Assembly (NCBI GenBank): GCA_023935145.1
Contig: CM043699.1
Coordinates: 143,645,536-143,709,535, forward strand
Direction: 5' to 3'
Length of the DNA: 64,000 bases
Source of the DNA: Bretschneidera sinensis
Lineage: Eukaryota; Streptophyta; Magnoliopsida; Brassicales; Akaniaceae
Shown piece by piece: positions 10,307-21,679 of the stretch (within the stretch, counting starts at the first letter, position 1; each line of letters begins with the position of its first letter). A program made the position numbers and the translations under genes. The notes beneath the pieces are model-generated. The model ran no database searches, was not told the origin of the DNA, and saw only the letters and a program-made list of their open reading frames with translations.

Positions 10307-13300
10307 ATGGAACTCTCCATCTTCTCTTGCTATCAACACACCTTAACTTTTCTCCACAAACCTATCTCCTCTATTCCCATTACCAGAAGTACTCTCTCTC
10401 TCTAATCTCTAGTAATCTCTACATACACATGCATGTATAATTTTTGGGTTTTATTTTAATTATGATGTGAAATTCTTTGTATCAGCAGGGAAGAGACTAT
10501 CCAACAGGAATTTTTTTGTGTTGCCATTCCGCTGCTCATTGTCTTCCTATTATGAAATTGCAAAAGCAGAATCAGTATCTCTGCAGCTTGACGGAAGGAG
10601 GGCACTGCTTGGTTGTCTCCTCACGGCTGGTTAGTTCATAACATTCGTGGTCCTTTCTCTTATGTCTTATCGTATTTGCATAATATCTTAGAAAACTCCC
10701 TAGTTTTTGCAATTTTGATTAATTGGGTTTTCTTGAAAGATGATACCATGTTTTTCTGCACCATTAACAGTCTGATTATTACTTGGAATGGTATAGGTTC
10801 GTTTTGTCATTTTGACACTTTGATTGCATGCATTTTTGTTTCAAACAACATTCGAATTCTCTATTCACTGTTTTATAGCTTTTGTAATGATCAGCTGCTG
10901 GAATATATGTATGTGATGTGGCCGAGGCTGTTAGCACTAGTAGAAGAGCTGTAAGTATTTAACTGTTATTTTCTTTTTCTTTTTTCTGGGGGGTTTCTTT
11001 TGTTTTTTTTCCCCTGATTTAAGATTTGTAAAATTGTGCATTTATGTTGTTTCTTTGCAGCTCAAGGCATCAAAAATACCTGAGAGTGAATTCACAACCC
11101 TTTCCAGTGGTCTGAAGTTAGTATATTATCATAACTACACAATTCTTTGTCTTATATACCTTTTAATGGATTCCGGTTCTCTCAATTTTGAGAGGGGACT
11201 TTAGACTCAAGTTAAGCCATCTTAACCTTTCAATTGTTTTGGATTGACAAGATTTTGCCACCAAATAAAAACAATACCATGTCAACAATATAATGAACTG
11301 GAATCCCCTTTTAATTAATGATTTTCTCCGTTTTCTATATGCTTTTAGGCTCTCCAAATTACCTGTAATATGCATTAGTTGGTTCTATATATAGTTTCAT
11401 TTAACTTTCACGCTCATCTTTTCTTAGATGCAAGTGTGTTAAAATTCTGATGGTAATACTCTTCAGGTACTATGATGTGAAGGTTGGGAGTGGACCTGAG
11501 GCTGTGAAGGGATCCCGGGTTGCAGTACGGTTGTGATGCAGTTAAAATTTCAATATTTAGCTATATGATTTAGACTATACCCAAAATATCATACAACTCA
11601 TGCCGGCATCTATTTTTAACTGATTAAAGCTGTCATATGTTTTGCAGTGTACCATTAGACCTTGATATTTTCTTCCCATTTGATAACTCATCAAAACACA
11701 CAGAATTTGTTTAGACTATATATTATTCTTCCTTCATACTTTATGTATCTGCTTAAAAATGCCTAAGTTATTAAGTTCTATATTGAACGAACCTGCATTC
11801 AAGATGGTTGAGAGATTTTAATGTTTTAACTTTTTCAAATTGGAAGAGTATTTTACCTACTTCTTACTGATACTAGCCAGAATTAAGCTGAATAGGAAAG
11901 GTTCTTGTCAGCAAGAAGCTTGCATAGTCTATGCTTCGGACTTAATGGGTTCTTAAAAAGTTTGAACTTGAGTTTCTGTCGCAACAATTTTCTTAGAAGG
12001 TGGAGGTGCTTTGAAGAGTTTCAATAGCCTTATGTCGGAGATCAATAGTTAAGTTTCATCATTATCAAACTGATGCTATTGAAGTAAAAACACCTGACGA
12101 TTGCTGGGACAAATGAGTGTGAAGAGAGGACAAATGTCAAAGTATAGTCAACACACACACACACGCACAAACACAGAGAAATATTTGAATGATTGCTTTG
12201 TGTATATCACACTGATAGTATGTGAAGAAAGAGGCAATTTTAGTCTCATTTCAATGTATAATATTTTATGTCAATGTTTCTACTTGATATATAAAAGTAT
12301 TACCTTATTGGTTGTTTTTCTCTTGATAAGTTCTAAAAAAATTCATTTTGTAGGTTCACTATGTTGCCAAATGGAAGGGCATTACTTTTATGACTAGTCG
12401 ACAAGGGCTAGGTGTTGGTGGTGGAACAGTAAGATCAAAGAATTTTGTTTTTATGTCTTTCACTTCTCTTATCTTTTTCTCTTGACAAAGGGGTATATAT
12501 ATCTGTCGTGTAAACGAGTTGGGTAAAAAGTCAGCGATCCATGTGAATGTACAGGTGTAATTATAAAATAAGCACTATGAATCATCTAGAATAGCATTCA
12601 TGCTTACATAAGGAAGCTGTTTTTAGCATCCGTTATAGCCAGTAGTAATAGATTTGTATCCATCATTCTCCAAACGATTGCTTAAATTCACTTCTTCTAA
12701 AAGATGAGTCCCTCTCCTCCCACAACCAATATTTAGTCGATAAGAGAGATACTCAACTGCATCTTAACACTGATAGACCAATTTCAATTGATGTTACTGA
12801 TAAGGGAATAAAGCACAGGAAGTCCTGGATGTTTTGCTAATCTAGCGTGGTTGCCGAAGAAGAAAAGCCATTGCAACTCTAAACATAAAGTACATCTATT
12901 CCTGTGGTTATCTATGGCAAGAAACTACTAAAGATTAAAACTTAAATCTCCATTTTTGATGTTACTACATAGGAAATTATAATATTCACTTGAACCATTG
13001 AGAGACTTAAAATGTCTTATTGTTTGGGATTTGATCATTACACATAAGTCATTGTTCATTTGATCTTCTGGCAACATATTGAAGGATGAGTCCTTTTCTC
13101 CATTCTTTATGCTTTGTTGATGGTGGACACCTGAACCAGATTAGTTCCTATGTTCTGATTTACAACCTTCCTTAAGCATTAGCTCCAATACGGCCCACCA
13201 TGTTTTGAATTTTGACATTTACATTCTTAGTTTTATGATACATTCAGTTAAAAAATAATTATTTAATTTTTCTTTTTATATCAAGAGTTCAGGACCCTTA

Positions 13301-16300
13301 TGTATAAAACGTCATTATTCCTCCTGATTCCACTTTCTTTGAGAAATCTGTAACACATTGTCTAGAAATTGAGTCAATGCAATCTGCCCTCACTTGGGGT
13401 TGCTCCATTGAACTGTTAGTTTTTTTTTTTTTTTTTTATTTATAATTTTTAATATCTTGTGTCTATTTATTTGTATAACATCCTAAACAACATGTGAAAT
13501 ATGGATTCAGTGCCCTCCCAATCTTCGTCACTCATTCACTTTTTAGATCACAAAAATTGCTTGCAAAGGTATTGTGAGTTGAATATGTTTAAAACCCATA
13601 GCAATAGTAGTACGATTTATCTTTCCTAAAAATATCTTGTCTTATACAAAAGTAATATATGCTTGATGCAGCCTTATGGATTTGATGTGGGCCAATCTGA
13701 GAGGGGAAATGTTCTTAAAGGATTAGATCTAGGTGTTCAAGGAATGCGTGTAGGAGGCCAGGTGAGATCACTTTCTGGCATGTAATATCCTTATTATATA
13801 TTGGAAAAGCTTTATATAATATATCTGAAGGAGAAATATTTATTGGTCTGAAAGAATCTCAAGACTTTTCACTCCCTCCATTGAAGTTAAACGCCTTTAA
13901 TAAACGCTGAGGAGTGCCTAAGAGCATTGCACTATTCAGTCTGAAATGTGTGCTATAAAACTTGAACTTGGATGGTTAGATCTTGATTATATGCTCCACC
14001 CAGAGTTAAAGTGGTTATTCATTTTGTAGCGACTGGTGATAGTTCCTCCTGAGCTAGCTTATGGAAAAAAAGGAATCCAGGAAATCCCTCCGAATGCAAC
14101 AATAGAGGTACATGCTTATTACCTCTTTTAATTTATGAAGGTTAGAAGTGTGCTTGAAGTTTGGTGGAAATCATATAATTGAATCCTCTAAATATTTATG
14201 GGCATATTTAATTTATGAAGGTTAGATGTGTGCTTGAAGTTTGGTGGAAATCATATAATTGAATCCTCTAAATATTTATGGGCATATTCATCATTATTAT
14301 GGGGAATATTACTTAAAAGGTGAGCCATTTTCACAGCAGATGTTATGCGAGTAGTTCTATTGCCCATGAAGCACTCATAGTGATTCACACTTTTCTGAGA
14401 ATCAAATTTGATGATATCATCTAGTTTCAACAATAGTCCTTCACAAGCGATGTTTCTTTAGCTGTATAATGCTTGTTTCACAGACTAAACTATTGAAAGA
14501 GTGAATGATAAAAAAGCTCTCTCTCAGTTTTCCAAGACATAATATGTGATGAAAAGTTCTTAATTTTAGGCACTTGAATTTCCACTATCAGGTGTCAATG
14601 GATGGCAAAGTCCATCTTCTTTCCTTAAATTAAGGTCACTAACTATTCCACTTCACTCACACTTGCCATATATTCATCTTTGTTTTAAGGCTTACTTTAG
14701 CCATGCTTCCTTCCTTGTTTTAAGGCTTACTTTAGGTCATGTTTTCTTCCTTGTTTTAAGGAATGCCTTTTTCCTTTAACAACCTATATATACTCTTAAT
14801 TGTGTTCTCAATAACAAGAACTCAAGTAAGCATTTGTACAATCTCTTTACTCTCTTAAATTCTAACATCAGGATCAGGAATTTTGGATGAATCGAAGCAC
14901 TTCTCTACCAATCAATATGTTGAAGCATTGTTAGAAATGTATTAATGACTTAGTTAATTAATAATTATTAGTCTTTTCAATCAGCAGAGTAATTCTTATA
15001 TTGTGAGTAGTCTAAGCTTCCCTCTTTTAAGCACCGAACTCCTAGTCTTCCATATGTGTTCCCCTGTTGTTTTCCCTCCTTAATTTAAGATGACAGATGA
15101 ATAATCTTTTTTTCCTTTGTTCTTCCATTTTCAATCTCTCACCCCTTCCACACACTGAAAATCAAAATGTCTAACGAAGATAACATTGTTTACATGTTAT
15201 TTCTACAGTGACAGTCATTACTTATCCTGTCGAGTAGATTTTGCTTCTATTTATTTCTTTCAGTCATTTCCTTGTCCTTGAATACTTTGAAAGGGTCCAA
15301 AGTTCCTTGTTCTATCTGCAGTCCATAGCCACCAACATGAAAAACGAAAAAAAAAAAAAAAAAAAAACATTGTATGTACATTCGTAGTGGCCAGTGGGCT
15401 TTCCTCCCTCTGTTTTCTTGCTTAATGATGACTATTATATTTTTTAGGAGTAGCATCTTGTGTGCTTGTTGTTTGTTTTGAAGATTGAACTATACTTGGT
15501 ACTCGGTGGTAGGTATTTTATTGTGGTATTCATAGTCTCATATTGAATTTTTAGAGTTGTTTACAAATTGAAAATCCATGGTGTTTCTTAATATAGTTTG
15601 TTTTGTATGAATTAGAAGCATTTTATTCACATTTTTTAGTAAATGTGTGCCTCACCTTCGTCAAGCACGCGCCTGCGCCTTCGTCAGGCACGCTCCTGTG
15701 CCTTGCGCCACCTAGGCTCCAGGTACCCTTTGCGCCTTAGTGTGCCTTGCTCTTTTGATAACTATACATCAAAGTGGAGTGCAAGTAGGTAGTTCAATCT
15801 ACTTGTTGGAAACTTGGCTGTCATATTGCTCGATAAACCAACAACAAATTTGATGTTTATGCCTGAAGTTAAAAATGCATCATATTGCTCGATAAACCAA
15901 CAACAAATTTGATGTTTATGCCTGAAGTTAAAAATGCAATGAGGACCTTCCACAAGGATAATGATTTAAAAATCTCAATGTGCAATTCAGATATTTTAAT
16001 TGCATCAGGAAGTTGTTCCTCACCAATAATTATGGTGAAAAATGAGTGCAAGGATTCAATATCATTCACCTCCTATCTTTTCTTTTAATTTATTAACTCA
16101 AATTGATTCTAATATCTTGTAACTCTGACCTGAAAACGGCCAATCTTCAAGAAAGGGGTTCCCGGGATTTGCACATTAGCTCCGGAGCTTTGATACTATG
16201 TTAAGGAAAGTTGGGTGACCAGACTAATTTTCCTAAAATTTAAGCTATTTGGATAGGGCCCAACGTTATATTTATCCCCAAAGCATTCTTGGTCCAACTA

Positions 16301-17024
16301 GCTGATCCATGAGTTTTGTTAGAACTAAACCTTTGATTTTAAAGCAAGGTAGGTGCCAATCTTAAAATAAGAGAGAAGAAGAATAAGTAACATTAGGTGA
16401 AAGTTGTCGATTCTTGCTACAGATTTTAAAAAAAATTCAGATTCATTTTATCTTCCATGTCTTACGAAAATGACCTAAATTAAGCTACATTAGTCTTGCA
16501 TTTTATAACAAATGATCCTCCAGCCTCCTAGAAAATTTTATGTGTGAATAAGGTCTTCCTAGATCAAAATTAGATTTTTGCACTTGACTGGGAGAATGAA
16601 TACTCCGTAAAAGGGGGGAAAAAAGAATTGTTGTCTATCTGTTTCGTACTTTTTTTTTTTGTAATTGGATTTCTCGACCATTTTGCTCTCCTCTTTCTCG
16701 TATGAAATACGAAGTCTGATTTCTATCATGTGTTATTTTCTAAAATAAACCCAATGATTATTAAATTTCATTTTTATCCCGTCTCCTTAAGCATTTTCCC
16801 TCCCTTTTCTGCATATTCACTGTTCTTTTTTTCCTCTTTTGAACTGCAGTTAGATCTTGAACTACTAGCCATCAAACAAAGCCCATTTGGGTAAGTAATG
16901 GATGCTGTAAAGAATGACATTCAACTTGCTACTACACTATAATTTTAGTATATATATGCCTTTGGCATTAGATTTAGTCTTTATTTCTTTCTGCAGGTCT
17001 CCTGTAAAAATTGTTGAAGGCTAA
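10307..17024 (+). CDS. FKBP18: Thylakoid-lumen FKBP-type peptidyl-prolyl isomerase FKBP18
   Basis: Ten exons: 10307-10388, 10489-10629, 10895-10950, 11061-11116, 11467-11524, 12354-12428, 13672-13761, 14030-14107, 16850-16890 and 16997-17024, totalling 234 codons plus stop, the family length. The N-terminus is a Ser/Thr-rich transit peptide. It is followed by a lumen signal, RRALLGCLLTAAG then a hydrophobic stretch to AEA; the twin arginine suggests Tat import. The FKBP fold runs from YYDVKVGSG to LDLELL, with HYVAKWKG, TPYGFDVG and PPELAYGKKG. Several catalytic-pocket residues of FKBP12 differ, notably the FD pair and Trp59, as usual in lumenal FKBPs, so isomerase activity may be weak. The exon 1 donor (A|GTACTC) is weak and the least certain junction. 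Intron 8 (2.7 kb) contains two tandem duplications. An AATAAA lies near 17246. Confidence 0.92.
14128..14287. repeat. 80-bp tandem duplication in FKBP18 intron 8
   Basis: Two adjacent copies (14128-14207 and 14208-14287) are identical except for a GTTAGAAGTG/GTTAGATGTG difference, implying a fairly recent duplication. It begins 21 bases after the exon 8 donor. Confidence 0.9.
15650..15765. repeat. GC-rich degenerate repeat (CTTCGTCAxGCACGC)
   Basis: Short internal direct repeats of CTTCGTCA(A/G)GCACGC and TGTGCCTTGC stand out from the AT-rich intron. They resemble the GCCTAGGCG-type material in OMR1 intron 1. Non-coding. Confidence 0.5.
15821..15938. repeat. 59-bp perfect tandem duplication in FKBP18 intron 8
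   Basis: Copies 15821-15879 and 15880-15938 are identical to the eye. The unit and the ~130 bases after it form an open frame on the plus strand (15885-16085) that looks protein-like, but I cannot assign it to a family. Confidence 0.9.
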
Positions 17025-18011
17025 TGCAAATTGGTACTTCTGCTCCTAGTAATTTTGGTTCACTAATGTGGATGAACTAAACAGTAGAAGCTGTCTACTT
17101 CGTTGCAAAAGTGGATTGGCATCGTGGATGAGTGTTTACAAAATTCATAGTCAATCCTTAGATTTCATAGTGAAGTGTATTCTCTTCAAAGTCCTCACTC
17201 ATTTGTGAAGTGTTGTGTCATACTTTTGTCACATCACTGTTGGATAATAAAAAAAATTATGATGTTGTATATCAACTTTAGTCTGATTACATTTGTGGTA
17301 AGATCTTTAATTCATATTTTCTACGTACATTGCGTAGAAGTTCCAAAAAGATGTGAAGAAAATTTGCTGATCATTAACATATTATCTGTTTTCTATCTAT
17401 GATTATTTGCATCTGACTAATTTTGTGTTATTTCTCTCTCTTTTCCCTGCGCAACAAATTAGATATTTTTTCCTCATACTAGGTAGTTTCTGCACCTCAT
17501 AAACTGTTTGATGAGGAAGGAGACAGATTGCATTATGATTGGTCATTATGCTTAAGCATGCCTTCGCTAATATAATATTTCTTGGGCATCATTCATGTGT
17601 ATGTTTATAAGAGAGCAGAACATTAGAATTAGTAGTAGTGCAAGTGCAATTATGCTGTGGAATTTCCCCCTTTAGGTTTTTAATAGATATTCTATATCAT
17701 TATGGTTTTTTGTTCAACCACATGAAAGAAAAGGAAAAATGAAAAACCACAAGACAGCATTTAAGCCTATATTTTTCACAGCTTTCCTTGTCTAGATACA
17801 CAGGTAGAAATTCCATCCTGTGGACACCATACAGGAGGAATCGACCTGTCCAATAAATGACAAAAGTCACAGTTTTTCACTTAGATTCTTGCAGCCACTT
17901 CTCAAATTATTATTTTACCCACTTTATTCTCCTTTTGTAGCCTTTCTATTTACCCCATCTTTCTTCCTCTATATCATAGTCCTTTCTAATCTTCCCCTTT
18001 GTTCATGCAAG
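17025..18011. other. Intergenic FKBP18 to WAK-like kinase, including leader
   Basis: No separate gene seen. The FKBP18 3' UTR occupies the first few hundred bases. Bases 17820-18011 are open in the kinase frame (64 codons, Phe/Leu-rich) but contain no in-frame ATG, so they are read as 5' leader. Confidence 0.5.
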
Positions 18012-19934
18012 ATGATCGCAACTAAGCCAAACACCAAACCACTTTCCCTTAGTTGCTGCCTTTTCTTTCTTCTTTTCTTTGGCCATTACTGTTCTTCCCA
18101 TAAGATCTGTCCAAACTGTGGTTCCATGGAAGTTCCATTCCCTTTAAGCACAAACCCCAAGTGTGGTGACCCAGACTATTCGCTTCATTGTGATTCCCAC
18201 TCTCAGAAGCTTTACTTTGATGCACTTAATGGAAGTTCCTACCTTGTTCTCAGAATCATGGCTTTGTTTGAACGCATGGTTGTGCAGCCATCACCCTGGT
18301 TGCCTGGCATGTGTATTACTCGAGACATGCCAGTGAGCGAGGGCCTTTTATTAAATCAAACGCTCCCTTTTAACATCACTTCATCAAACACAATCTTCCT
18401 CTTCAACTGTTCACCCCGCCTCTTAATCTCTCCTCTAAATTGCACTCCCTCTAGTCTTTGTCACCATTACTTGGAGAGTTCTGGACATGTTGACAAGAAT
18501 CGAGCATTTCAATGCGCGAGTGGAGTTCACCCTTGTTGCACCTTCGTTGCTGGTGGAACGCCTTCAGCATACAAGATTCAGATTCACAATTCAGGTTGCA
18601 AAGCATTCAGAAGCATCTTTCATTTGGATCCCGGAAAGCCTGCAAATCAATGGGAAGACGGACTGGAACTTCAGTGGGCTCCTCCACCTGAACCAGTTTG
18701 CAGAACACAACTTGATTGTTCTGGTGCTTCAAAGTGTTCACCTGGTGGAATTAATGGCCTCCTTCGCTGCCTTTGCAATAGAGGCTACTACTGGGATCAT
18801 ATTCTTGGAACTCACTTGAAAAAAAGAAATTCTAGAGTTGGCCTTGGCGTAAAGGTCTTCATAGGGGTAATCTCCTTTTTCTCTCTAGCAGTAGCTATTG
18901 CAGCAATTACTGCAAAAAGATCCCGTGAACTTTCTAACAAAGTGAAGCTCGCAAAGGAAAGAGAAGATATGTTGAAAACAAGCAATGGTGGGAAATATGC
19001 AAGGATGTTTCACTTCAAAGAGGTGAAGAAAGCAACAAATGGTTTCTCTAGAGACAGATTTTTGGGAAGTGGTGGCTTTGGAGAAGTTCACAGAGGCGAG
19101 CTTCAAGATGGGACCGTCGTAGCTGTTAAGTCAGCTAAAGTGGGTAACATCAAAAGCACCCAACAAGTGCTCAATGAAGTTGGGATACTTTCTCAAGTCA
19201 ATCACAAGAACTTAGTTAGAATCTTGGGTTGTTGCGTGGAAGCTGAGCAGCCATTGATGATCTACGAGTATATTTCAAATGGGACCTTCCGTGAGCATTT
19301 ACATGGCAAGCGTTCCACCTTTCTAGACTGGAAAACACGGCTGAAAATAGCTTTACAAACTGATGAAGCATTGGGATATTTACATTCTGGGGGATACACT
19401 CCCATTTACCATAGAGATGTCACGTCAACAAATATACTATTAGATGATGACTTTAATGCAAAAGTTGCAGATTTTGGACTTTCCAGATTGGCTCGCCCAG
19501 GGATGAGTCATGTGTCAACCTGTGCTCAGGGAACTTTGGGGTACTTGGACCCTGAAAACTATCGCAACTACCAGTTAACTGATAAAAGTGATGTATATAG
19601 TTATGGAGTTGTTTTGCTTGAGCTTCTGACTTCCCAGAAAGCCGTTGATTTCTCAAGAGATCAAGATGATGCCAACCTAGCCATTTATGTGAACCAACGT
19701 GTCAACAAGGGTGCAATTTTGGAGGTGGTCGATCGGAGGCTGCTTGGTCGTGAGTCCTCAGTTAATACACTAACGAGCGTTAAACTTTTCTCGGAGCTTG
19801 CATGTGCTTGTCTGAGGGAGAAGAAAGGTGATAGGCCTGCCATGAAGGATGTTGTCCAAGATCTCCAATGCATAATTCAAGTTGTAGACCAGGAAAAGGT
19901 TTCAAGCAGTGAGGTTAATGTTGAGACCATATAA
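18012..19934 (+). CDS. Wall-associated receptor kinase-like protein (WAKL15/20 type)
   Basis: A single-exon gene of 640 residues. The signal peptide (about 1-30) is followed by a cysteine-rich GUB_WAK galacturonan-binding ectodomain (CPNCGSMEVPFPLS onward) and a WAK-associated C-terminal part ending CLCNRGYYWDH. A transmembrane helix spans about 278-300. The cytosolic kinase has glycine loop GSGGFGEV (about 352), VAVK lysine K373, catalytic loop H467-R-D-V-T-S-T-N, DFG at D487 and APE-region GTLGYLDPE. The family catalytic loop is HRDVK(S)xN; here the lysine is Thr471 (ACG, one base from AAG). Other departures are TDEAL for TAEAL, DPENY for DPEYY, and a lost cysteine in ILGTHLKK. These suggest weakened or altered catalysis, or relaxed selection, although the frame is intact. 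Start is the first in-frame ATG, 18012. The likely role is plasma-membrane sensing of cell-wall pectin. Confidence 0.9.
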   Translation: MIATKPNTKPLSLSCCLFFLLFFGHYCSSHKICPNCGSMEVPFPLSTNPKCGDPDYSLHCDSHSQKLYFDALNGSSYLVLRIMALFERMVVQPSPWLPGMCITRDMPVSEGLLLNQTLPFNITSSNTIFLFNCSPRLLISPLNCTPSSLCHHYLESSGHVDKNRAFQCASGVHPCCTFVAGGTPSAYKIQIHNSGCKAFRSIFHLDPGKPANQWEDGLELQWAPPPEPVCRTQLDCSGASKCSPGGINGLLRCLCNRGYYWDHILGTHLKKRNSRVGLGVKVFIGVISFFSLAVAIAAITAKRSRELSNKVKLAKEREDMLKTSNGGKYARMFHFKEVKKATNGFSRDRFLGSGGFGEVHRGELQDGTVVAVKSAKVGNIKSTQQVLNEVGILSQVNHKNLVRILGCCVEAEQPLMIYEYISNGTFREHLHGKRSTFLDWKTRLKIALQTDEALGYLHSGGYTPIYHRDVTSTNILLDDDFNAKVADFGLSRLARPGMSHVSTCAQGTLGYLDPENYRNYQLTDKSDVYSYGVVLLELLTSQKAVDFSRDQDDANLAIYVNQRVNKGAILEVVDRRLLGRESSVNTLTSVKLFSELACACLREKKGDRPAMKDVVQDLQCIIQVVDQEKVSSSEVNVETI

Positions 19935-21679
19935 TGGAAAGGTGATACTTTTTCGAGTATTTGACTTTTGAAATGTGTTGTTATGGCCTTATGGGTGTCT
20001 GTTAATATTTGAATATTCATCTTGCAAAGGTGTGGATTTGGGGAGGTGGTGTAAATGATGATAAGTAAGGACTTTAGATTTTTAGTAGCCGACAGAAGCA
20101 AAAGTGATTCCATTGATGGATTTCAGTGGATGGAAAGACAAAGAAAAGATTGGGATCATATGGTTACTTTGTGTAAAAGGTATGAAATGATCCAAAAGAC
20201 TAGGACTTGCAGATATGAAATAATTGAATCTCTTGGGATTTTACATATTAACAAGAATTGTTTGCTGTGGAGAAAAAGCAAACAAGCTTTTCGAAAGGGG
20301 GAAAGCATTTGCATACAAAGTTTTGAATTGAAATATTAGCTTTTCTATACGAGGAAAGCATTAGTGGAAGTACATGAATCTTTGTGTGTGCCCTGCATAT
20401 ATGTGATTTGTTACTAAAATTAAAACGCACATATGTTGATTGATCATTGATGTTGTCCCCTCAAATCTTTGTGGGCAAATAATTTCTACGATGCCAATGA
20501 TTAAAAGAGGTGGTACCAGTAGAACTTGATATGATGGTATTAACCATTAATTTCAAACAGATTCTTCTAGGTGGAAAGTCCCCGACTTTATTTTTCAAGA
20601 CAAGTTTAGCAGTTATAAAAAGCCCTCTATGTGGGGTATATGCTATATAATATTGGCTTAACAAAATTTTCTTTGCTTTGGCCAATGAAACATCAGGTAT
20701 GCAGTAGGCTGCAAATTGCAAAATGAAGATAAAAGGTCAGTTTTAGAATGGGATTAGTCAAAGGTCCAGTAATTGCTTCCTTGTGACATTCTCATGGTTT
20801 CAATTGCTTCCTTAGCGAGGGCATCAGTAATTATGTTTTTTTCTTAGAAAGGCCATTCTCCTCCATTCCCCGTTTATAGCAATTTTTATTATTCTTCAAG
20901 AATCTGCGTCATTATTATGTGGGTTTAGTTGTCCACATAATACCTTAATTTCTGATATTCTAATGAACCAATTTTAGCTAAACTATAAAAAACGAACTGG
21001 TGAACAAAGGATTTTCTTTTGTTTCTTTCAATTCTCGTGGGAACCATACAAAGAATAAATCATAAAAGCGTGTTTATATGAAATCACGCCCAAGATGTTC
21101 TTTTGATTCATTAAAAAAGCTTCAAGTTTTGTGCTCGTACCAGCAGTCGATCACTAATCATGTCACCTTTCTCATCTGTTTATGAATCTACTCTGCATAA
21201 TTTAGTCCAAACTATTTAACACAGATTTCATTTCAATTTCAAGTTCTTGTTAAAAACTTTCGATTTTTTCTCAATTTCCAATTTAACAGTTCGACCGTAG
21301 AATTCCTTTAGAGCCCAAACACACAAAGTGCAAAAATAGCAAATTTGATCCATGTCAATTACAAATTTCTCCAAGCAAAGCACAACCCATATACATATTC
21401 AGTCGATGATTACAGTGAAAATGAAATGTAGAAAATCATTGTTGGACAGTCAACTTTTCACGTCGGAGACAAAAACATAACATTAAATTTCATTTTGTAC
21501 AATTCACATATTTGAAGGATGTATACACCTCAAAACTTGGGTCAAAAGAGCTATGATAAACCTCGACTTTTGATCCATTTTAGGATCATAAAGGGGCTGC
21601 TTATGAGTTATATGATCTGATTATTCCTGCCCCCAGTTTTTGCGACGTGGACTTGAGTTAGCCATTCCATTAAGGTATA
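19935..21679. other. Intergenic between convergent WAK-like and CACTIN genes
   Basis: Holds the 3' ends of both genes. Short open frames exist (20055-20339 plus, 20461-20721 minus) but show no family features, and no repeat structure was recognised. Confidence 0.5.

Noticed and set aside
12150..12180. (CA)n run in FKBP18 intron 5 as a regulatory element
   Set aside because: Ordinary short microsatellite without further signal.
17820..18011. N-terminal extension of the WAK-like kinase
   Set aside because: It needs a GTG start. The first in-frame ATG at 18012 is followed by a good signal peptide.
18487..18819. Open frame overlapping the WAK-like ectodomain
   Set aside because: Shadow frame of the long kinase gene, with no family features.
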